Assembly (NCBI GenBank): GCA_964432825.1
Contig: CAYSOX010000011.1
Coordinates: 1-43,770, forward strand
Reading direction: 5' to 3'
Origin: UMGS1908 sp964432825
GTDB taxonomy: Bacteria > Bacillota > Clostridia > Christensenellales > UBA1242
DNA: 43,770 nucleotides
The notes under the pieces were generated by a model. That model worked only from the letters and a program-made list of their open reading frames with translations. It was not told the origin of the DNA and did not search any database. A program made the translations under genes and the position numbers. Positions 43,298 through 43,770 of this stretch are shown here, piece after piece (positions within the stretch are counted from its first letter, which is position 1; each line of letters begins with the position of its first letter).

Positions 43298-43770
43298 ATG
43301 AAAAGAAAATTTAAAGAATGGTTTAGTACATTTACAGATTGCATTGCACCTTATGATTATTATACTAACTTTAATACAGTTTACAAAAATATAGATAAAA
43401 TCAAAGTTGAATTAAATATTATGAATTCGCTTGTTGGTTCTAAAAATATTGAAAGCGATTTTGATAACTTATTCAAAAGATATCCCGAAATCAGAAAATG
43501 TTTACCACTACTTATTGCTGTGAGAGAGAACGAAATCAAGGTTATTGATGATGATGAAAAACTAGAATATAACTTTACAAATATTGATGATATAGAACTT
43601 TTAAAAAGATTTATGAGAAAAACGGGGTTGTTTAACTTAATTTCTAATCATTTAGTAAACAATTTAGTGGATTATGCAACTGGTGTTGAAGTTGGACTGG
43701 GCTCTAATGGAAGAAAAAATCGTGGCGGACATTTAATGGAAAATGTTCTGCAAAAATTCATTGAGCAAGA
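43298..43770 (+). CDS. DpnII-type restriction endonuclease, 3' end outside window
   Basis: The open frame from the ATG at 43298 (TTGGAG upstream, 13 bases after the previous stop) runs without a stop to the window end, giving about 157 residues. It starts MKRKFKEWFSTFTDCIAPYD and contains LVNNLVDYATGVEVGLGS and NGRKNRGGHLMENVL, close to the conserved DYVTGVEVGLDTNARKNRGG region of DpnII/MboI-family endonucleases, which cut unmethylated GATC. Catalytic residues would lie further on. Confidence 0.88.
   Translation, partial: MKRKFKEWFSTFTDCIAPYDYYTNFNTVYKNIDKIKVELNIMNSLVGSKNIESDFDNLFKRYPEIRKCLPLLIAVRENEIKVIDDDEKLEYNFTNIDDIELLKRFMRKTGLFNLISNHLVNNLVDYATGVEVGLGSNGRKNRGGHLMENVLQKFIEQ

Overview
The window looks like chromosome of a low-GC, AT-rich, endospore-forming Gram-positive bacterium (Bacillota, Clostridia-like, probably uncultured). 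The evidence is SepF, a gerA-gerB-gerC germination operon, an rpsF-ssb-rpsR operon, strong purine-rich Shine-Dalgarno sites, sigma-A type promoters and ordinary use of TGA as stop. No taxon can be named from sequence alone.

Layout. 1-234: two tRNA genes and one tRNA relic on the minus strand. 823-5577: minus-strand gltX, an HD-domain gene and leuS. 5.7-12.6 kb: poorly characterised genes, namely an unknown helical protein, two metallophosphoesterases (one frameshifted), a truncated AbiEii-type nucleotidyltransferase beside a tRNA-Thr relic, and a 799-residue unknown protein built from degenerate repeats. 12.6-13.2 kb: sepF. 13.3-16.1 kb: a graveyard of mobile or phage-type genes (three KilA-N pieces, a broken Bro-N gene, a broken XRE repressor and a SLOG-like gene with an internal stop) around one intact XRE repressor that faces three copies of a palindromic operator. 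16.2-24.9 kb: a lipoprotein, groES-groEL, a NUDIX-GNAT plus UDG pair, a 107-bp tandem repeat, rnhA, dut, a membrane protein and rpsF-ssb-rpsR. 25-30 kb: tex and a P-type ATPase. 30.4-33.4 kb: a DUF4143-type AAA ATPase behind a phased array of dyads, and a membrane-anchored lysozyme-like protein. 33.7-39.9 kb: the germination operon, divergent from ribokinase and nucleoside hydrolase genes. 40-41.2 kb: a 63-bp tandem repeat, a YgjV-like membrane protein and a dispersed palindromic element. 41.3 kb to the end: a DpnII-type restriction-modification operon (XRE regulator, Dam-family methylase, GIY-YIG/DUF4357 protein, start of the DpnII-like endonuclease) that runs off the window.

How the genes work together. 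The core genes cover translation (GltX, LeuS, S6, S18), folding (GroESL), DNA maintenance (SSB, RNase HI, dUTPase, UDG-like) and division (SepF). Nucleoside hydrolase and ribokinase form a short nucleoside-to-ribose-5-phosphate route directly divergent from a germinant receptor operon, which suggests a possible nucleoside-germination link. The most interesting unexplained signals are the ~40-bp phased dyad array upstream of the AAA ATPase, the three-operator XRE/SLOG promoter, the repeat-built 799-residue protein, and the GIY-YIG gene inside the DpnII operon. I could not identify with confidence a complete, undescribed system; these are the best leads.
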